From Fimbriimonadaceae bacterium (GTDB lineage Bacteria > Armatimonadota > Fimbriimonadia > Fimbriimonadales > Fimbriimonadaceae): a DNA stretch of 64,000 nucleotides. Below, in pieces: positions 1 through 9,465 of the stretch (its first letter is position 1; the number at the start of each line of letters is the position of its first letter). The notes under the pieces are model-generated. The model was not told where the DNA came from. It worked only from the letters and a program-made list of their open reading frames with translations, and searched no databases. The translations under genes were made by a program, and so were the position numbers. The stretch spans positions 1 through 64,000 of the forward strand of contig JADZDX010000033.1 of assembly GCA_020850835.1 (NCBI GenBank). Direction: 5' to 3'.

Positions 1-50
1 TCTCACCCCAAGATACCCGGCAGGAATAGGTAACCTTGCGCGAACTAGCG

Positions 51-689
51 ATGGACAAAGAACTGATCATCCGGCTCATTGTTGTGTTTCTGTCGTTAGC
101 GATTCATGAGTACGCGCATGCGAAGCTGGCCGATGCAGCCGGCGACCCCACTCCCGGCATCCACGGTCGCGTTACCCTCAACCCTTTCGCCCATTTTGAT
201 CCGCTAGGTTCAGTTTTCATCATTATGAGTTCCATTGCTGGGTTTGGAATTGGCTGGGGAAAGCCGGTGCCCATGGACCCCCGAAAGATGCACAACCCAA
301 GGTGGGATCACTTTTGGGCGGTGATTGGCGGGCCCCTCAGTAACTTGATTCAAGCAGTGATTTGGGCCATCTTGCTCAAGATCTTCATGATCACCCAAAG
401 CGGAGGCAGCATTGACGGCTCGTCTTCGATCCTGCTTACCTTCACGGTGTATGGCATTCTGGTCAATATCAGCTTGTTTGTTTTCAACTTGATCCCCCTT
501 GGCCCATTAGACGGAATGTGGATCGTGGGAACTTTTCTTTCCGAACAGCACCGCTATCGCTGGACTCGCTGGAATCTCACTATTGGTCAGTTCATTTTCA
601 TCGCCCTTGTGCTGATCCCTGGACTTCTTCTGAAGATCATGGGACCGCCACTGACCTTCTTGGCCCGTTTCCTCGGCTTGCCTTTATGA
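51..689 (+). CDS. Site-2 protease (M50) family membrane metalloprotease
   Basis: Polytopic membrane protein of 212 aa. A zinc-protease motif HEYAH lies in the first hydrophobic segment (about residues 16-20), followed by a GRVTLNP stretch and by NLIPLGPLDG near residue 155, which supplies the second-half metal ligand typical of compact M50B proteases. The family cleaves transmembrane substrates inside the membrane; this short form without PDZ domains is common and usually of unknown substrate. I chose ATG 51; an in-frame TTG at 36 with a purine-rich AGGAATAGG upstream would add five residues. It ends 18 bp before trpS. Confidence 0.85.
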   Translation: MDKELIIRLIVVFLSLAIHEYAHAKLADAAGDPTPGIHGRVTLNPFAHFDPLGSVFIIMSSIAGFGIGWGKPVPMDPRKMHNPRWDHFWAVIGGPLSNLIQAVIWAILLKIFMITQSGGSIDGSSSILLTFTVYGILVNISLFVFNLIPLGPLDGMWIVGTFLSEQHRYRWTRWNLTIGQFIFIALVLIPGLLLKIMGPPLTFLARFLGLPL

Positions 690-707
690 GCTAAACTCGT
701 TCCTTCC

Positions 708-1703
708 ATGAGCGCAAAGCCACGCATCTTAAGCGGCATGCGCTCCACCAGCGATCGGTTACACCTCGGAAACTACGAGGGAGCTCTCCGCAATTGGGTG
801 GAGATGCAAGACAACGTAGACATGTTCTGCATGGTCGCAGATTGGCACGTGCTGACGACCGCGGCGGACGCCGAAATTCACCCCGATATTGCCGCCAACT
901 CGCTGGGCGTCGCAAAAGATTTCATCGCCGCGGGACTTGATCCCAAAAGGTGCACGATTTTTCGGCAGAGCGACGTCAAAGAACACGCGGAGCTAGCCCT
1001 CCTACTGGGCATGGTGGTCGGCGTCGGAAAGTTAGAAGCCGCTCCCACCTTTAAGGAGAAGGCGGCAGAAGTAACCGGCGATCACATCGTCAGCTACGGA
1101 CTTCTTGGATATCCCGTCTTACAGGCGGCCGATATTCTCCTTTACAAACCAGAAGGCGTCCCAGTCGGGCGCGATCAAGCCCCTCATCTTGAGCTCAGCC
1201 GCGAGATAGCCCGGTCATTCAACCACCTTTTTGGCGAGGTGTTTCCAATGTTTAAAGATATCATTCCGGAGGATGAGAGCCGGAGCAAGCTACCGGGACT
1301 CGATATGCGGAAAATGAGTAAGAGCTACGATAATTGCATCTACCTCTCAGACTCCCCGGAAGAAACTTCCAAACGGATCAAAAGCGCATTCACAACGCCG
1401 ACCAAAATCGCCAAGAGTGACCCCGGTATCCCTGAAGGTTGCGCCGTCTGCCAATATCTCAAACTCTACTCGCCCGCCTGGGAGCGTCAATGGGCCGAGG
1501 ACCGAGCCGGCGAACGAGGATGCATGCAGTCCAAGCAGGAACTGACGGAGATTCTAAACGAATACCTACGACCCATGCGAGAGCGCCGAAGTTCCCTCAC
1601 CGACGCGGACGTGGAAGCAGTTTTACAAGACGGCGCTCGGCGCGCCCGGGAGGTGGCTTCCGAGACCATGAACGAAGTCCGTCGTGCTATGCGATTAGCA
1701 TGA
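708..1703 (+). CDS. trpS: Tryptophan--tRNA ligase
   Basis: 331 aa, the usual length for bacterial TrpRS, a cytoplasmic class I aminoacyl-tRNA synthetase that charges tRNA-Trp. The N-terminal LSGMRSTSDRLHLGNY carries the HIGH-type signature (HLGN), and MRKMSKSYDN near residue 203 is the KMSKS loop. GYPVLQAADILLYKP is the tryptophan-pocket region. A TAAACT hexamer sits 10 nt before the ATG, so the leader is at most a few bases. Confidence 0.97.
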   Translation: MSAKPRILSGMRSTSDRLHLGNYEGALRNWVEMQDNVDMFCMVADWHVLTTAADAEIHPDIAANSLGVAKDFIAAGLDPKRCTIFRQSDVKEHAELALLLGMVVGVGKLEAAPTFKEKAAEVTGDHIVSYGLLGYPVLQAADILLYKPEGVPVGRDQAPHLELSREIARSFNHLFGEVFPMFKDIIPEDESRSKLPGLDMRKMSKSYDNCIYLSDSPEETSKRIKSAFTTPTKIAKSDPGIPEGCAVCQYLKLYSPAWERQWAEDRAGERGCMQSKQELTEILNEYLRPMRERRSSLTDADVEAVLQDGARRAREVASETMNEVRRAMRLA

Positions 1704-1747
1704 TGTCCAGCTGGAACTAACCTCCAGATTTCTTTGTTTATTTGACT

Positions 1748-2704
1748 ATGCAATCAAATATTATCGGACTTCACCACGTGACCGCGATGAGTGGTCACCC
1801 ACAACGTAACGTGGACTTCTACCACGGGGTTCTAGGACTTCGTTTGGTCAAAGTATCCGTGAACCAAGATGACCCGGACACCTACCACCTCTTCTATGGA
1901 GATGGCAAAGGCTCGCCGGGGTCGGCCATGACGTTCTTTCCTTGGATGAATATGCGCGCTGGCTATGTCGGGGCGAGACAGGTGGGTGTTACCGCGTTCA
2001 GCGTTCCCAAGACAGGTATCCCGTATTGGCAGCTCCGGTTGGAGGAGGCAGGATTCCACCCCAGTTTGGAAGAGAGATTCGGGGAGCCCACGCTAATGTT
2101 TGCCGACCCGGACGGCATTCTCCTTGAGATTGTGGGTACGCCTGATGACCCCCGTCCGGCATGGGCTGATAGCCCGGTTCCTCAAGAGTTCGGTATTCAT
2201 GGCTTCCACCACGTTGAGCTTTGGACCAAGGATCCTGCCCCAACGGGTGATTTTCTGACTCAAGTCTTTCGCACCTCTGTTGCAAGCCATGAAGGCGACC
2301 GCACTCGCCATTTCTTTGGCACCGGAGCGCCCGGTCAAATCGTGGACATTGTGCATCTTCCCGAGCGCCCGAATGGGCTCATGGGTGTCGGCACCGTTCA
2401 CCACGTTGCCTTCCGGACTCCCACGCCAGAGAATGAGCTAATCGTCCGAGAGGCGGTTGAGGCGAACGGTCTTCGGCCAACGGAAGTGATCGACCGCTTT
2501 TGGTTCAAGAGCGTGTATTTCCGTGAGCCGGGTGGAGTGCTGTTTGAACTAGCTACGGACGCCCCCGGGTTTGATGTGGACGAGCACGCAGAAAAGCTAG
2601 GTGAGAAGCTAATCCTACCTCCATGGCTGGAGGCGAGGCGTTCTCTCCTTGAGAAAAGCCTTGTGCACTTTGAATTGCCAAACGGAGTATCGTTCCCGAT
2701 ATGA
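1748..2704 (+). CDS. VOC-family ring-cleaving dioxygenase (MhqO-like)
   Basis: 318 aa with two vicinal-oxygen-chelate halves. The first opens IIGLHHVTAMSGHPQRNVDFY and the second GIHGFHHVELW, each supplying a metal-binding His, with further His/Glu ligands expected in VHHVAFRT and VLFELATD. The arrangement matches the putative ring-cleaving dioxygenases of the MhqO/LinE type, which open quinol or catechol rings. The stop overlaps the next gene's ATG (ATGA), and that gene is an alpha/beta hydrolase, the partner seen in Bacillus mhq operons. An alternative TTG start lies two codons upstream. The substrate is inferred from the family. Confidence 0.85.
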   Translation: MQSNIIGLHHVTAMSGHPQRNVDFYHGVLGLRLVKVSVNQDDPDTYHLFYGDGKGSPGSAMTFFPWMNMRAGYVGARQVGVTAFSVPKTGIPYWQLRLEEAGFHPSLEERFGEPTLMFADPDGILLEIVGTPDDPRPAWADSPVPQEFGIHGFHHVELWTKDPAPTGDFLTQVFRTSVASHEGDRTRHFFGTGAPGQIVDIVHLPERPNGLMGVGTVHHVAFRTPTPENELIVREAVEANGLRPTEVIDRFWFKSVYFREPGGVLFELATDAPGFDVDEHAEKLGEKLILPPWLEARRSLLEKSLVHFELPNGVSFPI

Positions 2705-3297
2705 GTTGGCAGTTTCTCGCCCAGGCAGGTGTCGGCCGGATGTTTGTCGCCTTCCACGGAACTGGTGGTGACGAACGCCAAATGCTCCGGATCGTCCAGG
2801 CGATCGATCCGGACGCCAGCTACTTTTCGCCTCGTGGCAAATCGCTGGAGGGCGGCGTCCACGCACGTTACTTCCGGCGATTTGGGGAAGGAGTCCTTGA
2901 CATTCCAGACCTCCTCGAAAAGGAGGAGGAATTAGCTCAGTGGCTACCGGGTGCCATCGCTGCCCAAGGATTGGACCTAAACGGGGCAACGGCCATTGGC
3001 TATTCCAATGGCGCAACGATTTCTTCCGCCCTGCTCCTCTTGCACCCTGCCCTGTTTAGCCAGGTGATCCTTCTCCGGCCCATGGTTCCGTTCGTGCCTG
3101 AACAAGCACCTGACCTTGCCGGCAAGCGAGTTCTAATTTGCGCCTCGCCCGAAGACACCGTTACGCCCTTCGCAGGGGCCCAGGAACTAGAGACTATGCT
3201 TCAAAGCTACGGGGCCGAAGTGACTTTCGCTACCGTCCCCGGCGGGCATACGATCGGGCCCGTCGATATTTCAGCTGCCCAAGCCTTTCTCTCCTAA
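2701..3297 (+). CDS. Alpha/beta hydrolase, carboxylesterase/phospholipase family (MhqD-like)
   Basis: 198 aa, single compact alpha/beta-hydrolase domain. FHGTGGDE is the oxyanion-side loop, GYSNGA (about residue 101) is the nucleophile elbow with the catalytic Ser, SPEDTVTP carries the likely Asp and PGGHTIGP the His. The length and motifs fit the carboxylesterase/YtpA-like family. The four-base overlap with the dioxygenase implies translational coupling and a shared job in aromatic or quinone detoxification; that role is inference. Confidence 0.85.
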   Translation: MSWQFLAQAGVGRMFVAFHGTGGDERQMLRIVQAIDPDASYFSPRGKSLEGGVHARYFRRFGEGVLDIPDLLEKEEELAQWLPGAIAAQGLDLNGATAIGYSNGATISSALLLLHPALFSQVILLRPMVPFVPEQAPDLAGKRVLICASPEDTVTPFAGAQELETMLQSYGAEVTFATVPGGHTIGPVDISAAQAFLS

Positions 3298-3301
3298 GCC
3301 G

Positions 3302-4921
3302 TTATCCCGTTACGATCGGAGTTTTGCGTTCATAGACGGCGGCAGCGATACTCGCAACATCGACCTTGCTCCACTCGGGCAAGGTGACGCTTTCACCAAT
3401 AGCGATCTGGTAGGCACGGGCCGCCTTGCCGTTGGCCCAATTTGTGAAATGTGCTGCCAACTGACCGTTGATCCCGCCCGTCTGCTTAGCCCGCAGGCGG
3501 CAGGACTGCTCGGCATAATTCAAAGCCAAGAGGTCGCTTAGAGCACCTAGATGGATCTGCGCAACTTGCTTTCCGAACCCTTCCGTACCGTAGGTCTCAA
3601 CAAACGCGGCGAAGGCCTTTCCGCAGAGGTCCGAAATGAAGGAATCACTTCGCGCCGCGAGTGAGGTCTTCCCTTCTGTCGCCCGGCGGACATGTCGATC
3701 TGCCATGAAGATACGGTTGATTTCGTTCGTCCCCTCATAGATTCGGCTGATGCGGGCGTCCCGATAGATCCGAGCGACCGGAAACTCCTCGGTAAATCCA
3801 TAGCCGCCGTAAACTTGAAGGGCTTCGTCAACAATCCGAGCTTCAAGTTCAGTGGCCAGCACCTTGCAAGCTGAGCACTCAACGGCAAACTCTTCGGCGG
3901 CGAGACGGTTGCCTTCTGGCGATCCACCCAGGGTAAGGAATGCGCTATCAATGTCAGCTCCCGCTCGGTAGATCATGCTCTCGGCCGCATAGAACCACGC
4001 GGCCATGTCGGCGAATTTCTTTTCGATGAGCCCAAACGTTGAGATAGGCACGCCGAACTGCCTTCTGTCTTGGGCATATTCTGCGGCGACCCGAATGGCT
4101 TCGCGAGCGGGGCCGATACTCATCGCAGACAGTTTGAACCGACCAAGATTGAGCGCGTTAAGTGCGACTTTGTGGCCTTGCCCGATCTCGTGAAGGATGT
4201 TCTCGGCTGGAACCTCTGCGTTCTCAAGGAGCACACGCGCGGTGGAGGAGCCCTTCAGTCCCATCTTGTGCTCTTCACGGGCGATACTCACGCCGGGAAA
4301 GTCGCGCTCCACAATGAAGGCCGTAATCTTCTCGCCCCCAACTTTTGCCATAACGAGGAACTGATCGGCCCACTTGGCATTACTGATCCACATCTTGGTG
4401 CCATTCAGGATGTACCTATCGCCCTTTTCATCGGCCCTTGTCGTCAGGCTCAGGGCGTCGGACCCGCTATTGGGTTCGCTCAATGCGTAAGCGCCTATAT
4501 GTTCGCCGCTAGCCAGTTTGGGGAGGTATTTCTCTTTCTGTGCCTCATTACCAAAGAGGTTGAGGCCGACCTGACTAATCCCGCTACTCACCCCGATCGT
4601 CACGCTGAAACTTGCGTTAAAGCTCAGCATCTCCAACATTCGGGCACTCAGGTTCTTGGGCAGGCCGAGGCCGCCATACTTCTCGCTGGTGTCGGGCCCG
4701 CAAAAGCCGAGTTCGCCCGCCTTGGTCATTAAGCCTCTCATCAGGCCGTCCTCTTGGGTATCGAGGCGCTCTTGGATGGTCAGCACTTCCTTCCGGCTAA
4801 ACTCCTCCGCGGTACGGATCATGAGGGCATCATCACCGGTGAAATCCTCGGCGGTAAAAATTCGAACGGGGCTTTCGCTGAAGAACGCCCCTCCTCGGGT
4901 GACAAGAGCTTCGGTGCTCAT
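3302..4921 (-). CDS. Acyl-CoA dehydrogenase (long, VLCAD-like)
   Basis: 539 aa flavoenzyme that oxidises acyl-CoA to enoyl-CoA in fatty-acid beta-oxidation. Family signatures are YALSEPNSGSDA and MWISNAKWAD in the middle domain, RRQFGVPIS, and QVYGGYGFTEEFPVARIYRDARISRIYEGTNEI (given here only as a region, residues ~370-405), whose Glu is the likely catalytic base. It is about 150 residues longer than ordinary acyl-CoA dehydrogenases, with an extra helical C-terminal domain as in VLCAD-type enzymes. The start is ATG 4921, with TATCAT 7 nt upstream. An open frame continues further 5' only because it runs antisense through tRNA-Met. Confidence 0.93.
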   Translation of the reverse strand: MSTEALVTRGGAFFSESPVRIFTAEDFTGDDALMIRTAEEFSRKEVLTIQERLDTQEDGLMRGLMTKAGELGFCGPDTSEKYGGLGLPKNLSARMLEMLSFNASFSVTIGVSSGISQVGLNLFGNEAQKEKYLPKLASGEHIGAYALSEPNSGSDALSLTTRADEKGDRYILNGTKMWISNAKWADQFLVMAKVGGEKITAFIVERDFPGVSIAREEHKMGLKGSSTARVLLENAEVPAENILHEIGQGHKVALNALNLGRFKLSAMSIGPAREAIRVAAEYAQDRRQFGVPISTFGLIEKKFADMAAWFYAAESMIYRAGADIDSAFLTLGGSPEGNRLAAEEFAVECSACKVLATELEARIVDEALQVYGGYGFTEEFPVARIYRDARISRIYEGTNEINRIFMADRHVRRATEGKTSLAARSDSFISDLCGKAFAAFVETYGTEGFGKQVAQIHLGALSDLLALNYAEQSCRLRAKQTGGINGQLAAHFTNWANGKAARAYQIAIGESVTLPEWSKVDVASIAAAVYERKTPIVTG

Positions 4922-4980
4922 CGCGTGGATGATACCGGAGGAGCCCCGTAGCGCAAAGTCGGTATCATCGGACTGCAAGT

Positions 4981-5056
4981 GGGGCTGTAGCTCAGTGGTC
5001 AGAGCTGTCGGCTCATAACCGATCGGTCGCGGGTTCAAGTCCCGCCGGCCCCACCA
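4981..5056 (+). tRNA. tRNA-Met (CAT anticodon)
   Basis: A 76-nt cloverleaf with encoded CCA. The acceptor GGGGCTG pairs with CGGCCCC at the 3' end (one T-G pair), the D arm is GTAGCTCAGTGGTCAGAGC, the anticodon loop CTCATAA places CAT at 5014-5016, and the T arm is GCGGGTTCAAGTCCCGC. The paired first base and lack of GGG/CCC in the anticodon stem argue for elongator Met rather than initiator; a tRNA-Ile(CAU) cannot be excluded by eye. Confidence 0.96.
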
Positions 5057-5062
5057 AAAACC

Positions 5063-5094
5063 AAAAAAATCCCCCTGCACATGGCAGAGGGATT
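5063..5094. terminator. Bidirectional intrinsic terminator between tRNA-Met and hppA
   Basis: An 11-bp stem (5068-5078 with 5084-5094, one G-T pair) encloses a 5-nt loop. On the minus strand it is followed by seven T residues and suits the end of hppA. On the plus strand it is followed by TTTCTTTCTT and can also end the tRNA transcript. Confidence 0.85.
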
Positions 5095-5113
5095 TCTTTC
5101 TTGGGACTTTGGG

Positions 5114-8100
5114 TTACTTGGCTTCGCCTTCAGCCGCCACACTCGCCATGCCGGTAGCAAGCGAACCCTTCTTGCTTACCATGAAGGCGAAATAGAGGGC
5201 AATGAGGGCAACGACCGCTCCAATGTAGCGCACCGTGTCATTCCCGGGGAAGATCACGTAAGGCGCGAGAAGCAGGGCGATGAGGTTCATCACCTTGATC
5301 AGCGGGTTGAGAGCCGGTCCGGCCGTATCCTTGAACGGATCGCCAACGGTGTCACAAACGACGCCAGCCTTGTGGGCCTCGGTTCCCTTGCCACCGTGCA
5401 TACCATCCTCAATGATCTTCTTGGCATTATCCCAAATGCCGCCCGAATTCGCGAGCAACACAGCCATGAGCTGGCCGGAGAGGATGGTTCCCGCAAGGAA
5501 TCCACCTAACGCCTGAGCGCCGGCTAAGTTGTAGTCATGTCCTCCAACATTGACGACTTCACCGCCAATGGCGAGACCGAACACCACCAAGAGGGGTAGA
5601 GCAATCGCGAGGATGCCCGGGCCGATGAGTTCACGCTGGGCCGCACGGGTTACGATTGCCACACAGGCGCCGTAGTCCGGCTTGCTTTCGCGCTTCATGA
5701 TTCCGGGATCATTGGCGAACTGCCGTCGAACTTCGCCAATCAACTCGAACGAAGCGCGACCTACGGCATTGATCAAGAATGCGCAGAACAAGAATGGTGC
5801 GGCTCCACCGATCAGCAGACCAATGAAGATGTGCGGCAGCTCAAGGGGCATTCCCGAGTTGGCCAGCATCGCGGCCTCGATGTAGCTGTGGAACAACGCC
5901 ACGGCGGCCACGACAGCCGTCGCGATTGCGAAGCCCTTAGTCAGCGCCTTGGTGGTATTGCCAGCCGCATCCAACCGTTGAACAGCCAATGCCGCCTCGG
6001 GGTGGCTGTGCCCTGCACCAGACATCTCAAAGACGCCCTGCGCATTGTCGCTGATCGGGCCAAAGGTGTCCATCGCGAGGATGTATCCGGTGGTCGTCAG
6101 CAAGCCTAGGCCCACAAGCGCGATGCCGTAGAAGCTCAGTACATATCCGCCGTATTCCGCTGGCGGGAAGATCCAAATGGGAACCATCAGCGAGATCACG
6201 ATCGCAAAGACAGAGAAAACGCTGGATTCGGCGCCCAAGGCAAAGCCCTGGATAATCATCGGAGCCGGACCGGCGGAAGCAACCTGCGCTACTTCTTGCG
6301 TTGGCTTACGGTGCGTACTGACGTAGTAGTCAGTGAGCTGCTCAAAGGCAAACGCCATGAGAATCCCGAAGAAAATACAGGCGAAGAACTTCCACCATTC
6401 GGCAACCTTGGTCTCGACGACCCCAAAGTCGGCGGACTGTGGTCGAACGGCTGATGCTGGGTTAGCCTGCGAAGCCTCAACAACTGCCTTGGACTCCTTG
6501 TAGAACTGGAGCCCTGAGAAGCCGCTAATGCGTTGCGGATTGGTCATGGCAATGCTGCCTTGCTCAACTACGCCGGCAACCTTAGCCTTCGATTTCGTCA
6601 TGACGCCAAGCGCCAACTTCCCATCCTTGTTGATCAAGAACTCGGTCGGGAAGACGGCGAGGCGCTCCACCTTGAGGTTAGCCCCCTGTTGCTTTACGGC
6701 TTGATCAATCTGGTCATCGGCCGCCTTCTTGGCAATCGGACCGTAGTAGATCGTTTGGCTCATCGCCTTGGGCTTTTCGGGGCCCGTCGCCGCTGGCGTT
6801 TGGGTGATCTTCAGCTTGTAAACAATAAACTCATCTTCCGGCTTGGGGTTCTTGTACTTAGCGACAAAGCTATCCATCGTCGGAGGAGCACCAAACCCAG
6901 ATTGGGCGGCTACCGTGTAGTCCTTGATACGCGGATCGTTCCAATCCAGCTTTGCGTAGCCATCCATCTTTGGTAGCTCGGGCTGCGGAGTGGAGGGATC
7001 AATGGAGACCGCACCAGAAACTACGCTCTCGCGGAACTGGTCAATCGCCATGTCTTGATCCTTCGCCATCTGAATGATGCGAGGATCTTCCGACACGAGT
7101 TCCTTCGTGACATCCTGAACATTGGCAATCGCCTTGTCGCCAGCCTTGACTTCCTTGCCCACCATGCCTGCGACAACGGCGGTCTTGAACTCTTCAGGTG
7201 TAAAGAATTGCTCCTTCTGCTCGGGAGTCTCCGTACCCTTGACCGCACTTGCGGCAAGGGTCTTGAAACCAAACTTGCCCATGAGGCCAGCGGTTCGACT
7301 GTCCTTCATAACATCGTCAGCCGTCACAAGCTTGGTATCGCCCTTGTAAGACTTCTTGGCGATGTCAACCATAATCGTGTTGATTTCGGTCTTGACATCA
7401 GCCAGCTTAGTAGCGAGTTCGCTCTGGACTGATCGAATCGGGCCCTGCTCAGCGCGCTGATACTTCTGAATCGAAGTCAGGCTGGTCGCATCAATTTCGG
7501 GGCTCATGGACGGCATTCCGCCCATCATCAAGAAGGCAAGAACGGCCGTCATTACGGCAGCGGCAAGCGCCGACGCCTTGAAGCCCTTTTGAATCGGCTT
7601 GAGTGGATCGGCATTGACATCGTCCGTTCCCTTAACCATGGCAATTCCGAAGATGGAGGCAATAACACCAACGCCTCGAGCCATCAGAGCGAAAAGGATG
7701 AGCTTCATCCAAATCGAAGTTGGGAAGATTGCCGCGGTCGCAGCGCCGAGTACGATGGCAGCCACGAGTGTGACTTCGTACGATTCAAATACGTCGGCGG
7801 CCATACCGGCACAGTCGCCAACATTGTCCCCTACATTGTCGGCGATGACGGCAGGATTACGCTCGTCGTCTTCGGGGATACCGGCTTCAACCTTACCCAC
7901 CAAGTCAGCACCAACGTCGGCCGCCTTCGTGTAGATCCCGCCACCAACGCGCATAAACAGCGCGGCAAGCGAACCACCGAAGCCGAAGCCTATCAGGAGC
8001 TTCATTGCGTCGGCCGGGAAGAAAAGGAAAATGAGGGTTGCGCCGATGAGGCCCATACCGACGGTCAGCATGCCGGCGACGGCACCAGCATGGAATGCAA

Positions 8101-8629
8101 CTTCGGTCGCCTTCTTATAGGAAGTCAGCGCAGAAGCGGCGGTTCGCATGTTGGCCTTGACCGCCATATCCATGCCCAAGTAGCCAGCGAAGTAACTCGC
8201 GGCAACTCCCAGGATGAAGCAGACGACCAAAAGACCAGCAATAGTGGCCTGGAACTTCGGCAGGTAGAGCGCGAACAGCCCAGCACCGAGAAGGGCAACG
8301 AACATGACGATCGTCTTGCCTTGAGTCTGCAAGTAAGCTAAGGCTCCATCACGGATGGCTTTGCCCACTTCTTGCATCTTCTCATCGCCGGGATCAACAG
8401 CCGTTACCTTGGCTCGGTAGTAGAAACCCGTGGCAATGGCAATCACGCCAAAAAGAAGCGACGCATACAGGAAGTACATGTCGCTTGGAGAAAACTGTAG
8501 GTGTACATTCTCGCCGCCTGAGGCCATGGCCATGGACGGCACAAGCAATGCGGCAAAGGCGAGAAGTACGCTGAACAGCCGCCCGAATCCTTGAGCTGGC
8601 TTCTTGTTGTTCTGTTGTTTCGAAATCAT
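5114..8629 (-). CDS. hppA: Membrane-bound proton-translocating pyrophosphatase with large periplasmic insertion
   Basis: 1171 aa; ordinary membrane pyrophosphatases are about 650-800. It couples PPi hydrolysis to ion pumping. Catalytic motifs are all present: DVGADLVGK (about residue 238), DNVGDNVGDC, DTFGPISDNAQG, and near the C-terminus DNAKK with CDTVGDPFKDT. GNTTKALTKG carries Lys at the position that marks the K+-independent, H+-pumping subclass. The N-terminus has a signal-peptide-like segment (residues ~17-37). About 370 mostly hydrophilic residues (roughly 372-743, encoded near 6401-7516) lie between transmembrane segments 8 and 9, predicted to face the periplasm. A TTG seven codons upstream is an alternative start. 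Confidence 0.93.
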   Translation of the reverse strand: MISKQQNNKKPAQGFGRLFSVLLAFAALLVPSMAMASGGENVHLQFSPSDMYFLYASLLFGVIAIATGFYYRAKVTAVDPGDEKMQEVGKAIRDGALAYLQTQGKTIVMFVALLGAGLFALYLPKFQATIAGLLVVCFILGVAASYFAGYLGMDMAVKANMRTAASALTSYKKATEVAFHAGAVAGMLTVGMGLIGATLIFLFFPADAMKLLIGFGFGGSLAALFMRVGGGIYTKAADVGADLVGKVEAGIPEDDERNPAVIADNVGDNVGDCAGMAADVFESYEVTLVAAIVLGAATAAIFPTSIWMKLILFALMARGVGVIASIFGIAMVKGTDDVNADPLKPIQKGFKASALAAAVMTAVLAFLMMGGMPSMSPEIDATSLTSIQKYQRAEQGPIRSVQSELATKLADVKTEINTIMVDIAKKSYKGDTKLVTADDVMKDSRTAGLMGKFGFKTLAASAVKGTETPEQKEQFFTPEEFKTAVVAGMVGKEVKAGDKAIANVQDVTKELVSEDPRIIQMAKDQDMAIDQFRESVVSGAVSIDPSTPQPELPKMDGYAKLDWNDPRIKDYTVAAQSGFGAPPTMDSFVAKYKNPKPEDEFIVYKLKITQTPAATGPEKPKAMSQTIYYGPIAKKAADDQIDQAVKQQGANLKVERLAVFPTEFLINKDGKLALGVMTKSKAKVAGVVEQGSIAMTNPQRISGFSGLQFYKESKAVVEASQANPASAVRPQSADFGVVETKVAEWWKFFACIFFGILMAFAFEQLTDYYVSTHRKPTQEVAQVASAGPAPMIIQGFALGAESSVFSVFAIVISLMVPIWIFPPAEYGGYVLSFYGIALVGLGLLTTTGYILAMDTFGPISDNAQGVFEMSGAGHSHPEAALAVQRLDAAGNTTKALTKGFAIATAVVAAVALFHSYIEAAMLANSGMPLELPHIFIGLLIGGAAPFLFCAFLINAVGRASFELIGEVRRQFANDPGIMKRESKPDYGACVAIVTRAAQRELIGPGILAIALPLLVVFGLAIGGEVVNVGGHDYNLAGAQALGGFLAGTILSGQLMAVLLANSGGIWDNAKKIIEDGMHGGKGTEAHKAGVVCDTVGDPFKDTAGPALNPLIKVMNLIALLLAPYVIFPGNDTVRYIGAVVALIALYFAFMVSKKGSLATGMASVAAEGEAK

Positions 8630-8751
8630 TCCGGTGTTAGGGACCCCCAAAAATGCTCACGCGCCAGTCGGCGCGATAACATCCGGAATAAGATACCAGA
8701 AGTGCAACCTTTCAATCCCGGGACCCGTATGTGTGCGATATTCCTAGCGCC

Positions 8752-9465
8752 ATGAAGCGCAACCCCATCTTCATGTGCTGGCACGACCTGTTGTTCGCAC
8801 ACTGGCCGATTGGAGAGGAGCAATTGCGCCCCCACATTCCGCCTCAATTGGACGTGGACACCTATGATGGAGACGCTTGGATCGGGATTGTCCCGTTCTG
8901 GATGTCGGGCGTTCGCCATCACCGTCTTCCGATCGGAATGACCTTCCCCGAGCTCAACGTCCGGACCTACGTTCGTCACCAAGACCATCGGGGAGTCTGG
9001 TTCTTCAGCCTTGATGCGGCAAGTTGGGTCACTGTTCGGGCGGCGAGAGCTTGGTTCGGCCTGCCCTACTTCGATGCCAAGATCAGTTGCATGCCAGATG
9101 GCGAGGCCATACATTACGACAGTCGCCGAACCCATCGTGGCGCCCCGGTAGCGGCGTTAAAGGCGAGTTACCGTCCGGTCGGCGAAGCGGCGAGGGCGAG
9201 CGCCGGAAGCCTTGAAGAGTTCCTTGTTGAGCGCTACTGCCTGTTCTCACAGCGGCGAGGAACGGTACTGAAGGGCGACATTTGCCACGAACCATGGGCC
9301 TTGCAGCATGCGGTAGCCGAATTTGAGATGAACACGATGCTTGATGGTTTGCGGATTGAGCTTCCAAAGCGCCCCCCGATCCTTCATTTTTCAAAGTTTC
9401 TGAAGGTTGAAACCGCAGGTCCCGCGCCTATACCCTTATACTTAGGCCATGGCCGACGCGAATGA
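8752..9465 (+). CDS. DUF2071 (YqjF-like) protein
   Basis: 237 aa. The opening MKRNPIFMCWHDLLFAHWP, the PHIPPQLDVDTYDGDAWIGIVPFWM stretch (about residues 30-55) and GVWFFSLDAAS are characteristic of the DUF2071/YqjF family, whose biochemical function is not established. No signal peptide or membrane segment is seen, so it is probably cytoplasmic. I chose ATG 8752 over an in-frame ATG at 8731 because family members begin close to the WHDLLFAHW motif. The 3' end overlaps the next gene by 17 bp. Confidence 0.8.
   Translation: MKRNPIFMCWHDLLFAHWPIGEEQLRPHIPPQLDVDTYDGDAWIGIVPFWMSGVRHHRLPIGMTFPELNVRTYVRHQDHRGVWFFSLDAASWVTVRAARAWFGLPYFDAKISCMPDGEAIHYDSRRTHRGAPVAALKASYRPVGEAARASAGSLEEFLVERYCLFSQRRGTVLKGDICHEPWALQHAVAEFEMNTMLDGLRIELPKRPPILHFSKFLKVETAGPAPIPLYLGHGRRE
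9437..9442 (+). promoter_or_regulatory. -10 hexamer TATACT inside the DUF2071 gene
   Basis: TATACT ends exactly 6 nt before ATG 9449, the same geometry as at many starts in this window. It suggests a leaderless transcript for the small gene from inside the previous coding region. Confidence 0.55.

Noticed and set aside
4922-5080. N-terminal extension of the acyl-CoA dehydrogenase frame
   Set aside because: It is the reverse complement of tRNA-Met (the familiar GRRDLNPRP-like artefact) plus spacer; ATG 4921 has a proper -10 hexamer.
6533-8341. Several plus-strand frames opposite hppA, the longest 250 aa
   Set aside because: All mirror the pyrophosphatase coding strand; no domains or start signals.
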